A stretch of DNA of 64,000 nt from NCBI RefSeq assembly GCF_013409425.1, contig NZ_JACCAC010000001.1, positions 682,001 to 746,000 of the forward strand, written 5' to 3'. The translations under genes were made by a program, and so were the position numbers. Below are positions 17,301-24,668 of this stretch, one piece after another (within the stretch, counting starts at the first letter, position 1; each line of letters opens with the position of its first letter). The notes below the pieces were generated by a model. That model had not been told where the DNA came from. It saw only the letters and a list, made by a program, of their open reading frames with translations, and made no database searches. Source of the stretch: Nocardioides perillae (GTDB lineage: Bacteria > Actinomycetota > Actinomycetes > Propionibacteriales > Nocardioidaceae).

Positions 17301-17870
17301 GCAGGGGGCGACCACCCCTCGCACGCCCCCGGCTCGGGGGCACCGGCCGTCCTGCTGGGTCACCTGGCGCCGCTGCTGCGTGCCCACCTGGCCACCGACG
17401 ACCCGTTGCTGGGCTACGCCGACACCCTCGAGGCCGACCCGGCCCTCGCCGGGCAGGAGCTGCGCGGCTACCTCACCGGCTCGATCGACGTGGTCCTGCG
17501 CCACACGGGTGATGACGGGGTCCCGCGCTTCGTCACCGTCGACTACAAGACCAACTGGGTCGGCGGCGACGACGGCGTGCTCACCGCCTACGACTACCGC
17601 CCCCGTGTGCTCGCGGCCGCGATGGGCCACAGCGACTACCCGCTCCAGGCCCTGCTCTACACGGTGGTCCTGCACCGCTACCTCCGCTGGCGGCTGGCCG
17701 GTTACGACCCCGACGTGCACCTGGGCGGGGTGCTCTACCTCTACCTGCGCGGGCTGTGCGGCCCCGAGACCCCGCGCGTCGACGGGCAGCCGTGCGGCGT
17801 CTTCGCGTGGCGGCCGCCCACGCCGCTGGTGACGGCGCTGTCCGACCTGCTCGACGGGAGACGTCCGTGA
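14310..17870 (+). CDS. recB: Exodeoxyribonuclease V beta subunit RecB (helicase-nuclease)
   Basis: A 3'-5' superfamily 1 helicase carrying the only nuclease site of RecBCD. The 1186-residue protein has a Walker A motif EASAGTGKT with Lys49, a Walker B motif LVDEFQDTDPVQ with Asp299, and a late helicase motif TIHGAKGLQYGLVYLP near residue 650. The C-terminal RecB nuclease domain contains GSLVHAVLEHAD and the catalytic DYK at Asp1078-Lys1080. The GTG start overlaps the recC stop. An acidic, Gly/Pro-rich linker at about residues 830-905 separates helicase and nuclease. The first 25 residues are a Val/Pro repeat (VGPVAPVDPVAPVVPVA) not needed for the fold. All catalytic residues are intact. Confidence 0.96.
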   Translation: MTHEEGPVVPVGPVAPVDPVAPVVPVAFDVTGPLPSGTTLLEASAGTGKTWTIAALVTRWVAEGEAELDEMLVVTFTRAASQELRDRVRAQLVAAERCLGEVVDGIRDLDDAAARVGDDALLAHLLRADHAALGDRRRRLRAAVGGFDGATIATIHQFCQLVLRGLGVAGDTDADATLVEDLEELLTEVVDDLYLARFADLDGTPPFDRPTALRLARDVVADPRARVEPQAALEAAPDEVPAQRVRFALDVLAELDRRKRRLGVLSYDDLLGQLADALAAADAPARARMRHRWKVALVDEFQDTDPVQWQVFERAFHGAATLVLIGDPKQAVYAFRGGDVTTYLRAAELATTRGTLAVNRRSDAPLVAATTALLGGAQLGDEQIAVHDVSAHHREARLLVDDQPAPPLRLRVVRHEELGVSAKAWVKVDQWREHVARDLARDVRRQLGDPRVRFCGRRLEAADVAVLAHTRRDLLAAQAALAEVGVPAVVGAGGSVFSTPAAVQWLTLLEALEQPHRADRVRAAALTAFVGLTAVEVDAGGDAAAADALTDRLAERVRALAEVLAQRGVAAVLECAVLAGLVPRVLGTVGGERLLTDLRHVGEALHRVAVEERLGVVGLLGWLREQMADDKVEVASERTRRLDSDAAAVQLVTIHGAKGLQYGLVYLPGLWDRWVGDRGPDVPLYHDAEGRRCRDVGGPGPHREESLRRHRAEEAGESLRLLYVALTRAQSQVVAWWAPAKSNTPSAPLHRVLFGRRPGDPVVPDTVALPDADRLANALAGWRDAGALTPELAVPVEPTDEAPVRDRPPLAAREARRRVDTAWRRTSYSSLSAAAGTGSPSGVGVGDGAAAGDITAAGPGGPGDRLPPLSEPEDAPELRDGDVLDAPDAGGALADDGRPLTAVPSPMADLPVGATFGSLVHAVLEHADPAADDWSGELRRHLDEQAVWWPLDVDRDALVTALVAACDTPLGPLAGERTLRQVGLDDRLREMEFELPLAGGDHPSHAPGSGAPAVLLGHLAPLLRAHLATDDPLLGYADTLEADPALAGQELRGYLTGSIDVVLRHTGDDGVPRFVTVDYKTNWVGGDDGVLTAYDYRPRVLAAAMGHSDYPLQALLYTVVLHRYLRWRLAGYDPDVHLGGVLYLYLRGLCGPETPRVDGQPCGVFAWRPPTPLVTALSDLLDGRRP

Positions 17871-19738
17871 TCGACACCTTCGAGCCCGTCGACGCCCACG
17901 ACCACCGGCTGGTGGCCGGGGCGACGGGGCTGCTCGGCGAGGCCAACCGTGCCGGCGCGGTGACCGCCGCCGACGTGCACCTCGCGCGAGCCCTTGGCGA
18001 CCTGGTGGGCGAGACCGACGAGCGCGTGCTGCTGGCAGCGGCGCTGGCCACCGCCGCGGTGCGCGGTGGGTCGGTCTGCCTCGACCTCGCCGCGGTCGCG
18101 GTCGAGGCGCGCGAGTCCGGCGACGACGTCGAGGCACCGGGCCCGGGAGAGGCGGGTCGGGGTGGGCGCAGCGCAGGAGAGGCGGTCCCGGGAGAGGCGG
18201 GCGCCGTGCCGCCCGCGCTGGCCTGGCCGGAGCCCGCGGCCTGGTGCGCCGCCGTCGCGGGCAGCAGGCTCGTGGCCGAGGGGGTGCTGCGCTGGGAGCA
18301 CGACCTGCTCTACCTCGACCGCTACCACGCCCAGGAGCAGCAGGTGCTCGCCGACCTGCTCGCGCGGGGGGCGTCCACGCCGCCGGTCGACGAGGCACGG
18401 CTCGCGGACTCGCTCGCCCGGGTGCTGCCCGGCGCGGGCTACGCCGAGCAGCGCGCCGCGGTCTCCCGCGCGGCCCGGCAGTGGACGACGGTGCTGACCG
18501 GCGGTCCCGGCACCGGCAAGACCACCGCCGTCGCCGGCCTGCTCGTCGTGCTCGCCGAGCAGGCGCGCAGCCGCGGGGAGGTCCCGCGCGTCGCGCTCGC
18601 CGCCCCGACCGGCAAGGCCGCGGCCCGGCTCCAGGAGGCGGTGTCCGGCTCCGCCGCGACCCTCGACCCCGACGGCAGCACCGGTCTGGCGACGCTGCAG
18701 GCCTCGACGCTGCACCGCCTCCTGCGACCGGTGCCGCGCAGCCGCACCCGCTTCCGCCACGACCGGGCCAACCGGTTGCCCCACGACGTCGTCGTGGTCG
18801 ACGAGAGCTCGATGGTGTCGCTGACGATGATGGCGCGCCTGGTCGAGGCCGTGCGGCCCGATGCGCGGCTGGTGCTCGTGGGCGATCCCGACCAGCTGTC
18901 CTCCGTCGAGGCCGGCGCCGTCTTGACCGACCTCGTCGCCGGATGGGCGGGTCGCCCGGACGACCCGGTCACGCGGCTCGAGACCACCCACCGCTTCGGC
19001 GCGCACATCGGCGAGCTCGCCGCCGCCCTCCGCACCGGCGACGCCGACGCCGCTGTGCGGGTGCTGGCGGCGGGGCACCACGAGGTCGAGTGGGTGCGCG
19101 ACCCCGACCCGGCGGCACAGGCCGCCGCCGTGCGCTCGACCGCGCTCGAGGCGGCACTCGGGCTGCGCGACGCCGCACTCGCCGGTGACCTGCCCGGTGC
19201 CGTCGCCGCGCTCGACCGGCACCGCCTGCTCTGCGCCCACCGCGAGGGACCCCACGGCGTACGCCACTGGAACCGCCAGGTCGAGTCGTGGCTGACCGAG
19301 GTGACGGGCGATCCGCTGCACGACCCGTCCTACCCGGGCCGGCCGCTGCTCGTGACCGCCAACGACCACGTCCTCGGCGTCTGGAACGGTGACACCGGCG
19401 TCGTCGCGCAGACCGGCCGCGGCCGGCGGGTCGCCCTGGCCACCGGCGGCGCGGTCCGCGACCTCGCCCCCTCCCGGCTCGGCGAGGTGCAGACCATGCA
19501 CGCCATGACGATCCACAAGAGCCAGGGCAGCCAGGCCGACGTCGTCACCGTGCTGCTGCCCGACGAGGACTCCCGCCTGCTCACCCGCGAGCTGTTCTAC
19601 ACCGCGGTCACCCGCGCCCGCCGGCGCGTGCGCGTCGTCGGCTCCGAGGCCGCCGTCCGTGCTGCGCTGGCCCGCGGGGCCCGCCGCGCGAGCGGCCTGC
19701 GCCAGCGCCTCGAGTCCGCCCCCGTCCCCCACCTCTGA
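17867..19738 (+). CDS. recD: Exodeoxyribonuclease V alpha subunit RecD
   Basis: The 5'-3' superfamily 1B helicase motor of RecBCD. The 623-residue protein has Walker A GGPGTGKTTA with Lys218, Walker B VVDESSMVSL with Asp312, GDPDQLSSVEAG, and the C-terminal motifs TIHKSQGSQAD and FYTAVTRARRRVRV. Its GTG overlaps the recB stop, completing a recC-recB-recD operon in which every junction is a GTGA overlap. An Ala/Gly-rich stretch near residues 85-110 is probably a linker insertion. Many actinobacteria rely on AdnAB instead; a full RecBCD is present here, and whether AdnAB coexists cannot be seen in this window. Confidence 0.96.
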   Translation: MIDTFEPVDAHDHRLVAGATGLLGEANRAGAVTAADVHLARALGDLVGETDERVLLAAALATAAVRGGSVCLDLAAVAVEARESGDDVEAPGPGEAGRGGRSAGEAVPGEAGAVPPALAWPEPAAWCAAVAGSRLVAEGVLRWEHDLLYLDRYHAQEQQVLADLLARGASTPPVDEARLADSLARVLPGAGYAEQRAAVSRAARQWTTVLTGGPGTGKTTAVAGLLVVLAEQARSRGEVPRVALAAPTGKAAARLQEAVSGSAATLDPDGSTGLATLQASTLHRLLRPVPRSRTRFRHDRANRLPHDVVVVDESSMVSLTMMARLVEAVRPDARLVLVGDPDQLSSVEAGAVLTDLVAGWAGRPDDPVTRLETTHRFGAHIGELAAALRTGDADAAVRVLAAGHHEVEWVRDPDPAAQAAAVRSTALEAALGLRDAALAGDLPGAVAALDRHRLLCAHREGPHGVRHWNRQVESWLTEVTGDPLHDPSYPGRPLLVTANDHVLGVWNGDTGVVAQTGRGRRVALATGGAVRDLAPSRLGEVQTMHAMTIHKSQGSQADVVTVLLPDEDSRLLTRELFYTAVTRARRRVRVVGSEAAVRAALARGARRASGLRQRLESAPVPHL

Positions 19739-19787
19739 CGCCCACGGCCCAGGCCGGCGCCCGGCGCAGGCCGCATGTCCCGGTCAT

Positions 19788-19905
19788 GCGTCATGCGGAT
19801 CGGGCGCGATCGCGTGCAGACCGCACGACGCAGGGGCCAGGACGGACAGGACGCCGTCGCGGCGTCATGCGGAGCGGACGCCATCGCGTGCAGACCGCAT
19901 GACGC
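19788..19905. repeat. Pair of 44-bp palindromic repeats (REP-like)
   Basis: Two copies of a 44-base unit lie at 19788-19831 and 19862-19905, 30 bases apart, in the same orientation. Each begins GCGTCATGCGG and ends with its inverted complement (CCGCATGACGC in copy 2, one mismatch in copy 1), with ATCGCGTGCAGA before the right arm. They differ at only four or five positions. The unit can fold into a hairpin with an 11-bp stem. They occupy the recD to nitroreductase intergenic space and could act as terminator, REP-type element or protein-binding site. Confidence 0.8.
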
Positions 19906-19975
19906 ACGCACGGCGACCACCGCCGGCGGAGCCGCGACCCTGGACGCCGGGACGTGCGGGTGGTGGGGTGGGGCC

Positions 19976-20416
19976 ATGCCCCTCACCGGAGAGTACGAGT
20001 CGAGCACGAGCAGCTGGGTGCGCGAGCAGGTCGAGACCTACGAGCGCACCGGTGGTCGCGAGGGCGCCGAGATGCGCGGCGTGCCCATCGTCGTCATCAC
20101 CTCCCGCGGGGTGCGATCGGGCAAGCTGCGCAAGAACCCCGTCATGCGCGTCGAGCACGACGGGGTCTACGCCGCCGTGGCGTCGAAGGGCGGCGCGCCG
20201 GACAACCCGGCGTGGTACGCCAACATGGTGGCCGAGCCGCTCGTCGAGCTGCAGGACGGTCCCGAGCCCGCGGACTACCGCGCCCGCGAGGTGCACGGCG
20301 AGGAGCGGGCGGCCTGGTGGGAGCGGGCGGTCGCGGTCTGGCCCGACTACGACGACTACGCCGCGCGCACCGACCGCGAGATCCCGGTCCTGGTCCTGGA
20401 GCCGGTCAACGGCTGA
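19976..20416 (+). CDS. Deazaflavin (F420)-dependent nitroreductase family protein
   Basis: A 146-residue protein of the DDN/FDOR family of split beta-barrel flavin/deazaflavin enzymes found mainly in actinobacteria. The motif VVITSRGVRSGKLRKNPVMR (about residues 39-58) is the F420 phosphate-binding signature, and AVASKGGAPDNPAWYANMVA (about 65-84) is the conserved lid region. The N-terminal SSWVREQVETYERTGG is also typical. The substrate cannot be predicted; members reduce nitroimidazoles, quinones or aflatoxins. The ATG is the only in-frame start near the domain. The last 11 bases overlap the 3' end of the convergent bluB gene, so the two transcripts are antisense at their ends. Confidence 0.9.
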   Translation: MPLTGEYESSTSSWVREQVETYERTGGREGAEMRGVPIVVITSRGVRSGKLRKNPVMRVEHDGVYAAVASKGGAPDNPAWYANMVAEPLVELQDGPEPADYRAREVHGEERAAWWERAVAVWPDYDDYAARTDREIPVLVLEPVNG

Positions 20417-21122
20417 GCGCGCCCACCCCGCCCGGCAGGGACGACGTCGACCCTGACCCGCCCAGCGTCGCGCCCCACCTCCCGTGGTGCACCGCCTCGG
20501 CGAGGGGGCGTCGCTGCCGCCAGCCGGCGCGCTCGAGGTCGGGGGTCTCGGCGAGCGCGCTCACAGGCCCCAGGCACAGCCACGCCACCGGTCGGACCCC
20601 GGCCGGCACACCGAGCAGGTCGGCGAGGAACTCCTCGCGGTAGAAGGACACCCACCCCACGCCGAGCCCCTCGGCGGTGGCCGCGAGCCAGAGGTTCTGG
20701 ATGGCCAGGCAGGTGGAGTAGAGGCCCGCGTCGGCGATCGCGTGCCGCCCCAGGACGGCCGGGCCCCCGCGCGCGTCGTCGTGGGTGACGACGACGCCGA
20801 GGGACGACTCGAGCACCCCCTCGACCTTGATCCGCTCGAAGGTGGCCCGCCGCTCCCCGTCGAGCGAGGCCGCGAAGGTGTCGCGCTCGTGGCGCACGTG
20901 GTCGCGGAAGGCGGTGCGGGTCGCGACGTCGTCGACGAGGACGAAGTCCCACGGCTGCGAGTGGCCGACGCTGGGCGCGGCGTGGGCGGCGCCGAGCACG
21001 CGACGCAGCGCGGCCGGGTCCACGGGCGCGCCGGTGAACTCCCGCCGCACGTCCCGGCGCCGGTGCACCACGTCGTAGAGCGAGGCGGTGGGTCCGGCGG
21101 CCGGGTTACGGGGAGCGCTCAC
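20406..21122 (-). CDS. bluB: 5,6-dimethylbenzimidazole synthase BluB
   Basis: An oxygen-dependent flavin destructase that breaks FMNH2 into dimethylbenzimidazole, the lower ligand of vitamin B12. The 238-residue protein has the nitroreductase fold with BluB-specific stretches: RRRDVRREFTGAPVD near residue 25, HAAPSVGHSQPWDFVLV at about 46-62, and GLGVGWVSFYREEFLADLLG near residue 157. The GTG start at 21122 is chosen because TAGCGT lies exactly 7 bases upstream, giving a leaderless message, and because translation upstream is low complexity. The C-terminus is Gly/Ser-rich. No other cobamide gene is in the window. A general nitroreductase is the alternative but fits the sequence less well. Confidence 0.88.
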   Translation of the reverse strand: MSAPRNPAAGPTASLYDVVHRRRDVRREFTGAPVDPAALRRVLGAAHAAPSVGHSQPWDFVLVDDVATRTAFRDHVRHERDTFAASLDGERRATFERIKVEGVLESSLGVVVTHDDARGGPAVLGRHAIADAGLYSTCLAIQNLWLAATAEGLGVGWVSFYREEFLADLLGVPAGVRPVAWLCLGPVSALAETPDLERAGWRQRRPLAEAVHHGRWGATLGGSGSTSSLPGGVGALSR

Positions 21123-21201
21123 CCGCGGCACGCTAGCCGCCGTCTCGGCGTGCCCTGTGCCCCGCTCGCTCGTTGGCCCGGTGAGACCCCGAGGAGGACC
21201 C

Positions 21202-22776
21202 GTGCGCCGCCCCACCACCCCTCGCGCGAGCCGCGCCGACCGCGCCAGCCGTGCCCCCCGCGCCCCCCGCGCCCCCCGCGCGACCCGTGCGAGCCGCGCC
21301 CTCGCGGGTGCGCTCACCGTCCTGGCGACCGGCGCCGCGCTGCTCGCCGCGCCGACGGGCCCGGCCGCGGCCGAGGAGCCCACGCCGGGCACACCGGCGT
21401 ACGTCGCGCGCGACCTGCAGAACGTCGCCGACGCCTACGGACGCATCACCGGGTCCGGCGGGCAGCTGCAGAACCCCGCCTACCTCCCGGCCCTGGTCGT
21501 CGCCTCGACCGCGCGCCACGTCGCCCAGATGCTCGACCAGGTGGCCTCGCCGACCCGCCTCGCGGTGACGCCGGGCAACCTGGTGCCGGGGTGGAACGTC
21601 GGCAACCCGCTGCGCGACGGCTGGGCGGGCACCCGCGGCCGGGCGGCGCGGGTCGCCTTCACCAACCGCCACGGCGCGCTGCTGCGCGGCACGGTCTGGG
21701 CCCCGCGCCCGGGGGCGCGCGACCCCTACACCGGACGGCCCCTGCGCGGGCCCTTCCCCGGCGTCGTGGTCACGCCGGGCTCGGTGCAGGGCTCGCAGGG
21801 GATGTACGAGTGGCTCGCCCAGGACCTCGCCGAGCGGGGCTACGTCGTCCTCACCTACGACGTGCAGGGCCAGGGCACGAGCGAGACGCTCCCGCACACC
21901 ACCGGCGAGGCCTTCCCCGGGTGCGACCCGACCGCCGCGCCCGCAGGCGAGGAGACGACCGGCTGCCCGGGTGTGCCCTCGCAGCAGCTCGCGAACTTCA
22001 CCGTGGGCACCCGCGACGCGCTCTTTTTCCTGCTGGCCACCCCGCGTCGGCCCTACGCGAACCCGGGCAGCACTGGCGCTCCGGTGCAGCGGGCCAACCC
22101 GTTCTGGCGGCTCCTCGACCGCCGCCCGATGGCCGACCCGTGGACCCCGGGGCGGCGCACCAAGGTGGCGATCGTCGGGCACTCGCTCGGCGCCGCCGCC
22201 GTCAGCCGGGTGCAGGCCGACGACCGACGGGTCGCGACCGTCGTCGCGCTCGACAAGCTCGGCAACGGCACCGGTGGCTCGGGGCCGCTGCGCCCGCGGG
22301 TGCCGGCGCTGGCGGTGCAGTCGGAGTACGGCTTCACGGTCGCGCCGTACGCCCTCGCCGGCGGCGGCTCGATCATGCCGCAGCCGAGCCCGCAGGGCCC
22401 CGACCCGCGACGCGAGCGGGCCACGGGCTGGGAGGCGTGGGACGCCGCGGGGGTCGACAGCCTGCTCGTCGTGCCGCGCGCCTCGACCCACCTCGAGTAC
22501 ACCGACATCCCGCTCGTCCTCCCCGCGAGCCGGTGGGGCCAGGCCGTCACCAGCGCGTACGTCCAGCGCTGGCTCGACCGCTACCTCAAGCGCCGCGGTG
22601 CGCCGAGCGACCTGCTCGCGCGCTCCTTCCGCTACCTCGAGCCCGTCGGCGAGGGCCGGTGGGAGCCTGTGGTGGTGCGCCGTGACCCCAGCTACCAGTT
22701 CTGCTCCGCCTTCCGGCTGAGCACCGACCGTGGCCGGGTGCTGCGCGACGCCACCTGGACGGGACCCGCCTGCTGA
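21202..22776 (+). CDS. Secreted alpha/beta hydrolase
   Basis: The 524-residue exported protein has a GTG start with GAGGAGGACCC upstream. The signal peptide is unusual: an Arg/Ala n-region of about 35 residues built from a 9-base DNA repeat (APRAPRAPRAT), then a hydrophobic core ALTVLATGAALLAAP and a probable AAA cleavage site near residue 57. The hydrolase core begins with GVVVTPGSVQGSQGMYEWLA. The nucleophile elbow is IVGHSLGAAAVS (Ser near residue 332), and a candidate catalytic His lies in PRASTHLEYTDIP. Mature domain and loops resemble cutinase or acyl-hydrolase-like actinobacterial proteins, but the substrate is unknown. A lone Cys pair near the C-terminus (QFCSAF and GPAC) may form a disulfide. 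Confidence 0.82.
   Translation: MRRPTTPRASRADRASRAPRAPRAPRATRASRALAGALTVLATGAALLAAPTGPAAAEEPTPGTPAYVARDLQNVADAYGRITGSGGQLQNPAYLPALVVASTARHVAQMLDQVASPTRLAVTPGNLVPGWNVGNPLRDGWAGTRGRAARVAFTNRHGALLRGTVWAPRPGARDPYTGRPLRGPFPGVVVTPGSVQGSQGMYEWLAQDLAERGYVVLTYDVQGQGTSETLPHTTGEAFPGCDPTAAPAGEETTGCPGVPSQQLANFTVGTRDALFFLLATPRRPYANPGSTGAPVQRANPFWRLLDRRPMADPWTPGRRTKVAIVGHSLGAAAVSRVQADDRRVATVVALDKLGNGTGGSGPLRPRVPALAVQSEYGFTVAPYALAGGGSIMPQPSPQGPDPRRERATGWEAWDAAGVDSLLVVPRASTHLEYTDIPLVLPASRWGQAVTSAYVQRWLDRYLKRRGAPSDLLARSFRYLEPVGEGRWEPVVVRRDPSYQFCSAFRLSTDRGRVLRDATWTGPAC
21250..21280 (+). repeat. 9-bp tandem repeat in the signal-peptide coding region
   Basis: Three to four tandem units of CGCGCCCCC encode the repeating Arg-Ala-Pro of the hydrolase n-region. 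A unit of nine bases keeps the frame if copy number changes. Confidence 0.75.
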
Positions 22777-22800
22777 GGCCGGTGCCGCGGCGAGCGCGGG

Positions 22801-23427
22801 TCAGGCCGTGCGCGAGATCGACAGCGCGAGGCCGACGAGGTGGCCGAGGCGCGCGACCTCGGAGTCGAGGAAGGCCGGTCCGCCGCGGCGACCGATCAGC
22901 ACGACGTCGTCGTCGGCCAGCGGCGCGCCGACGGTGACGTTGACGTCGTCCCCGAGGTCGACGTGGCCCGGCCGCGTGAGCGCGGGCCACGGCAGCGTGG
23001 TGGGGGCCGCGCCGGTCGCGTGCACCCGTTCGACGCCGTCGTGTCCGTCACCGGTGCGCCGCACCCGCGCCGCCCAGTCGGCGCGGAAGGTCACGGGCAG
23101 CAGGTCGATGAGCCGGTCCAGCGCCTGGGCTGGGTGCTCGGTGAGGTCCTCGACCGCCTCGAGGTCGAGGACGAGCCCGCCACTGCCGGCGTAGCGGCTG
23201 ATCCACAGCACGCGCACACCGTCGAGCGCGCTGCAGGCCGAGACCAGGGAGTCGGGCATGGTGCCGGGGGCGGTCTCGAGCAGCACGTCGTCGACCGCGG
23301 TGCCGTCGGGCCGCTTCTCGACGATCTCGATGGCCTCGATGTCGCCGCCGGCCTCACCGATGGCCGAGGCGACCCGGCCCAACGACCCGGGCACGTCGGG
23401 CAGCTCCACGCGCAGCAGGAACGGCAT
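22801..23427 (-). CDS. ACT-domain protein, probable amino-acid-responsive regulator
   Basis: The 208-residue protein begins with an ACT fold (residues 1-70: MPFLLRVELPDVPGSLGRVA, then GGDIEAIEIVEKRPDGTAVDD), a small-molecule-binding domain that usually senses amino acids. The remaining 130 residues are not a recognised enzyme; they contain LDRLIDLLPVTFRADWAARV and a C-terminal GAF-like tail (GAPLADDDVVLIGRRGGPAF). GGGAGGGAGCGCG precedes the ATG. It is transcribed divergently from menB over a 66-base gap that holds both promoters. Its partner is unknown. Confidence 0.8.
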   Translation of the reverse strand: MPFLLRVELPDVPGSLGRVASAIGEAGGDIEAIEIVEKRPDGTAVDDVLLETAPGTMPDSLVSACSALDGVRVLWISRYAGSGGLVLDLEAVEDLTEHPAQALDRLIDLLPVTFRADWAARVRRTGDGHDGVERVHATGAAPTTLPWPALTRPGHVDLGDDVNVTVGAPLADDDVVLIGRRGGPAFLDSEVARLGHLVGLALSISRTA

Positions 23428-23454
23428 CGCGCTCCCTCCCCTCGTCGGACCGCG

Positions 23455-23496
23455 ACCCTAGCCTGCCCGAGCCGTCTCGGTAGGTTCCACCCCATG
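23455..23496. promoter_or_regulatory. Divergent promoters of menB (leaderless) and the ACT-domain gene
   Basis: On the plus strand TAGGTT at 23481-23486 is followed by 7 bases and the menB ATG at 23494, giving a leaderless message. On the minus strand TAGGGT (complement of 23455-23460) precedes the ACT gene, whose message keeps a short leader with a strong ribosome-binding site. Confidence 0.55.
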
Positions 23497-24411
23497 AGCG
23501 CGATCGACGGAGTGTCCGAGACCTTCGACCCCGAGGCGTGGGACGTCGTCCCGGGCTTCGAGGACCTGACCGACACCACCTACCACCGCGCGCGGGAGCA
23601 CGGTACGGTGCGCGTCGCCTTCGACCGCCCCGACGTGCTCAACGCCTTCCGGCCCCACACCGTCGACGAGCTGCTGCGCATCCTCGAGCACGCCCGCACC
23701 TCCTCCGACGTCGGCTGCGTGCTCCTCACCGGCAACGGGCCCGGCGAGCGCCACGGCAAGCGCGCCTTCTGCACCGGCGGCGACCAGCGCATCCGGGGTC
23801 GCGCGGGCTACCAGTACGCCGACGGCGAGCAGCCCGACACGGTCGACAAGGCCAAGCTGGCCCGGCTGCACATCCTGGAGGTGCAGCGCTTGATCCGCTT
23901 CATGCCGAAGGTCGTGGTGTGCCTGGTCAACGGGTGGGCGGCCGGCGGCGGCCACAGCCTGCACGTCGTGTGCGACCTGACGCTGGCGAGTGCCGAGCAC
24001 GCCCGCTTCAAGCAGACCGACGCCGACGTCGGCTCCTTCGACGGCGGGTTCGGCTCGGCCTACCTCGCCCGCCAGGTCGGCCAGAAGTTCGCGCGCGAGA
24101 TCTTCTTCCTCGCCGACGAGTACGACGCCGCCGACATGCACGCCATGGGTGCGGTCAACCGGGTGGTGCCGCACGCCGAGCTCGAGGCGGTCGGCCTCGA
24201 GTGGGGCCGGCGCATCAACGGCAAGTCGCCGACGGCGCAGCGGATGCTGAAGTACTCGTTCAACCTTGTCGACGACGGCCTCGTCGGCCAGCAGCTCTTC
24301 GCCGGCGAGACCACCCGCCTGGCCTACATGACCGACGAGGCGCAGGAGGGGCGCGACCAGTTCCTCGAGAAGCGCGACCCCGACTGGTCGGAGTACCCCT
24401 GGTACTACTGA
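23494..24411 (+). CDS. menB: 1,4-dihydroxy-2-naphthoyl-CoA synthase
   Basis: Closes the naphthoate ring in menaquinone synthesis (crotonase fold). The 305-residue protein carries FCTGGDQRIRGRAGYQYADG near residue 90, VVCLVNGWAAGGGHSLHVVC near residue 143 (oxyanion hole), KQTDADVGSFDGGFGSAYLA near residue 173, and the C-terminal SEYPWYY typical of MenB. Its last five codons, including the stop, are the left copy of the island attachment site, so the coding sequence survived the integration intact. Downstream DNA and any original terminator are now replaced by the island. Confidence 0.97.
   Translation: MSAIDGVSETFDPEAWDVVPGFEDLTDTTYHRAREHGTVRVAFDRPDVLNAFRPHTVDELLRILEHARTSSDVGCVLLTGNGPGERHGKRAFCTGGDQRIRGRAGYQYADGEQPDTVDKAKLARLHILEVQRLIRFMPKVVVCLVNGWAAGGGHSLHVVCDLTLASAEHARFKQTDADVGSFDGGFGSAYLARQVGQKFAREIFFLADEYDAADMHAMGAVNRVVPHAELEAVGLEWGRRINGKSPTAQRMLKYSFNLVDDGLVGQQLFAGETTRLAYMTDEAQEGRDQFLEKRDPDWSEYPWYY
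24396..24411 (+). repeat. attL core of the island (end of menB)
   Basis: The 16-base CCCCTGGTACTACTGA encodes the last Pro-Trp-Tyr-Tyr codons and the stop of menB and recurs exactly at 34127-34142. Confidence 0.85.
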
Positions 24412-24425
24412 TTTGACGCGTCTGC

Positions 24426-24483
24426 GCAGGTCAGGCGCAGGTTTGGTCGTCGAAGTCCGCGTCTGGTCCGCAGAAAGTCTGCG
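24426..24483 (+). repeat. Candidate integrase arm sites, left end
   Basis: GCAGGTCAGG at 24426-24435 and GGTCCGCAGAAAGTCTGCG at 24465-24483 recur, the latter with one change, at 34058-34067 and 33978-33996. Matching short repeats inside both ends of an integrated element are typical of integrase or excisionase arm sites. Confidence 0.6.
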
Positions 24484-24555
24484 CGAATCGGCTGGAGTCG
24501 TGGTGACTGACGCGTACCGTCGTGGTCCTGGGTCCGTCGACAGGCCCACCCTTTA

Positions 24556-24647
24556 GGCGGGGACATCCCCCGCCACTCCCTCGGGAGGCGGTTCGACCCG
24601 AGGGCCGCAAGACCCGCAGAACTACCTGCGGTCGCCCTTCGTGAAGG
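24556..24647. ncRNA. Candidate structured RNA or cis element: four consecutive hairpins
   Basis: Four inverted repeats follow one another within 92 bases: GGCGGGG with its complement (24556-24574), CCCTCGGG with CCCGAGGG (24578-24604), CCGCAG with CTGCGG (24614-24631), and CCTTC with GAAGG (24636-24647). The segment lies immediately 3' of the NYN gene on the minus strand, so it could be that gene's structured 3' region, a separate RNA, or a DNA hairpin array near attL. The strand is undetermined. No known RNA family is recognised. Confidence 0.4.
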
Positions 24648-24668
24648 AGTGAGTGGGCGGGGTTCGCG

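Noticed and set aside
14250..18398. 1382-residue minus-strand reading frame opposite recB and recD
   Set aside because: Shadow of recBD; composition is Arg/Gly/Val-rich without domains.
19788..19905. Possible CRISPR array
   Set aside because: Only two repeat copies, each strongly palindromic, with one short spacer and no cas genes in the window.
24575..24605. tRNA-like T-loop (GGTTCGACCC)
   Set aside because: No matching 5-bp stems, anticodon arm or acceptor stem around it; the stems present pair differently.
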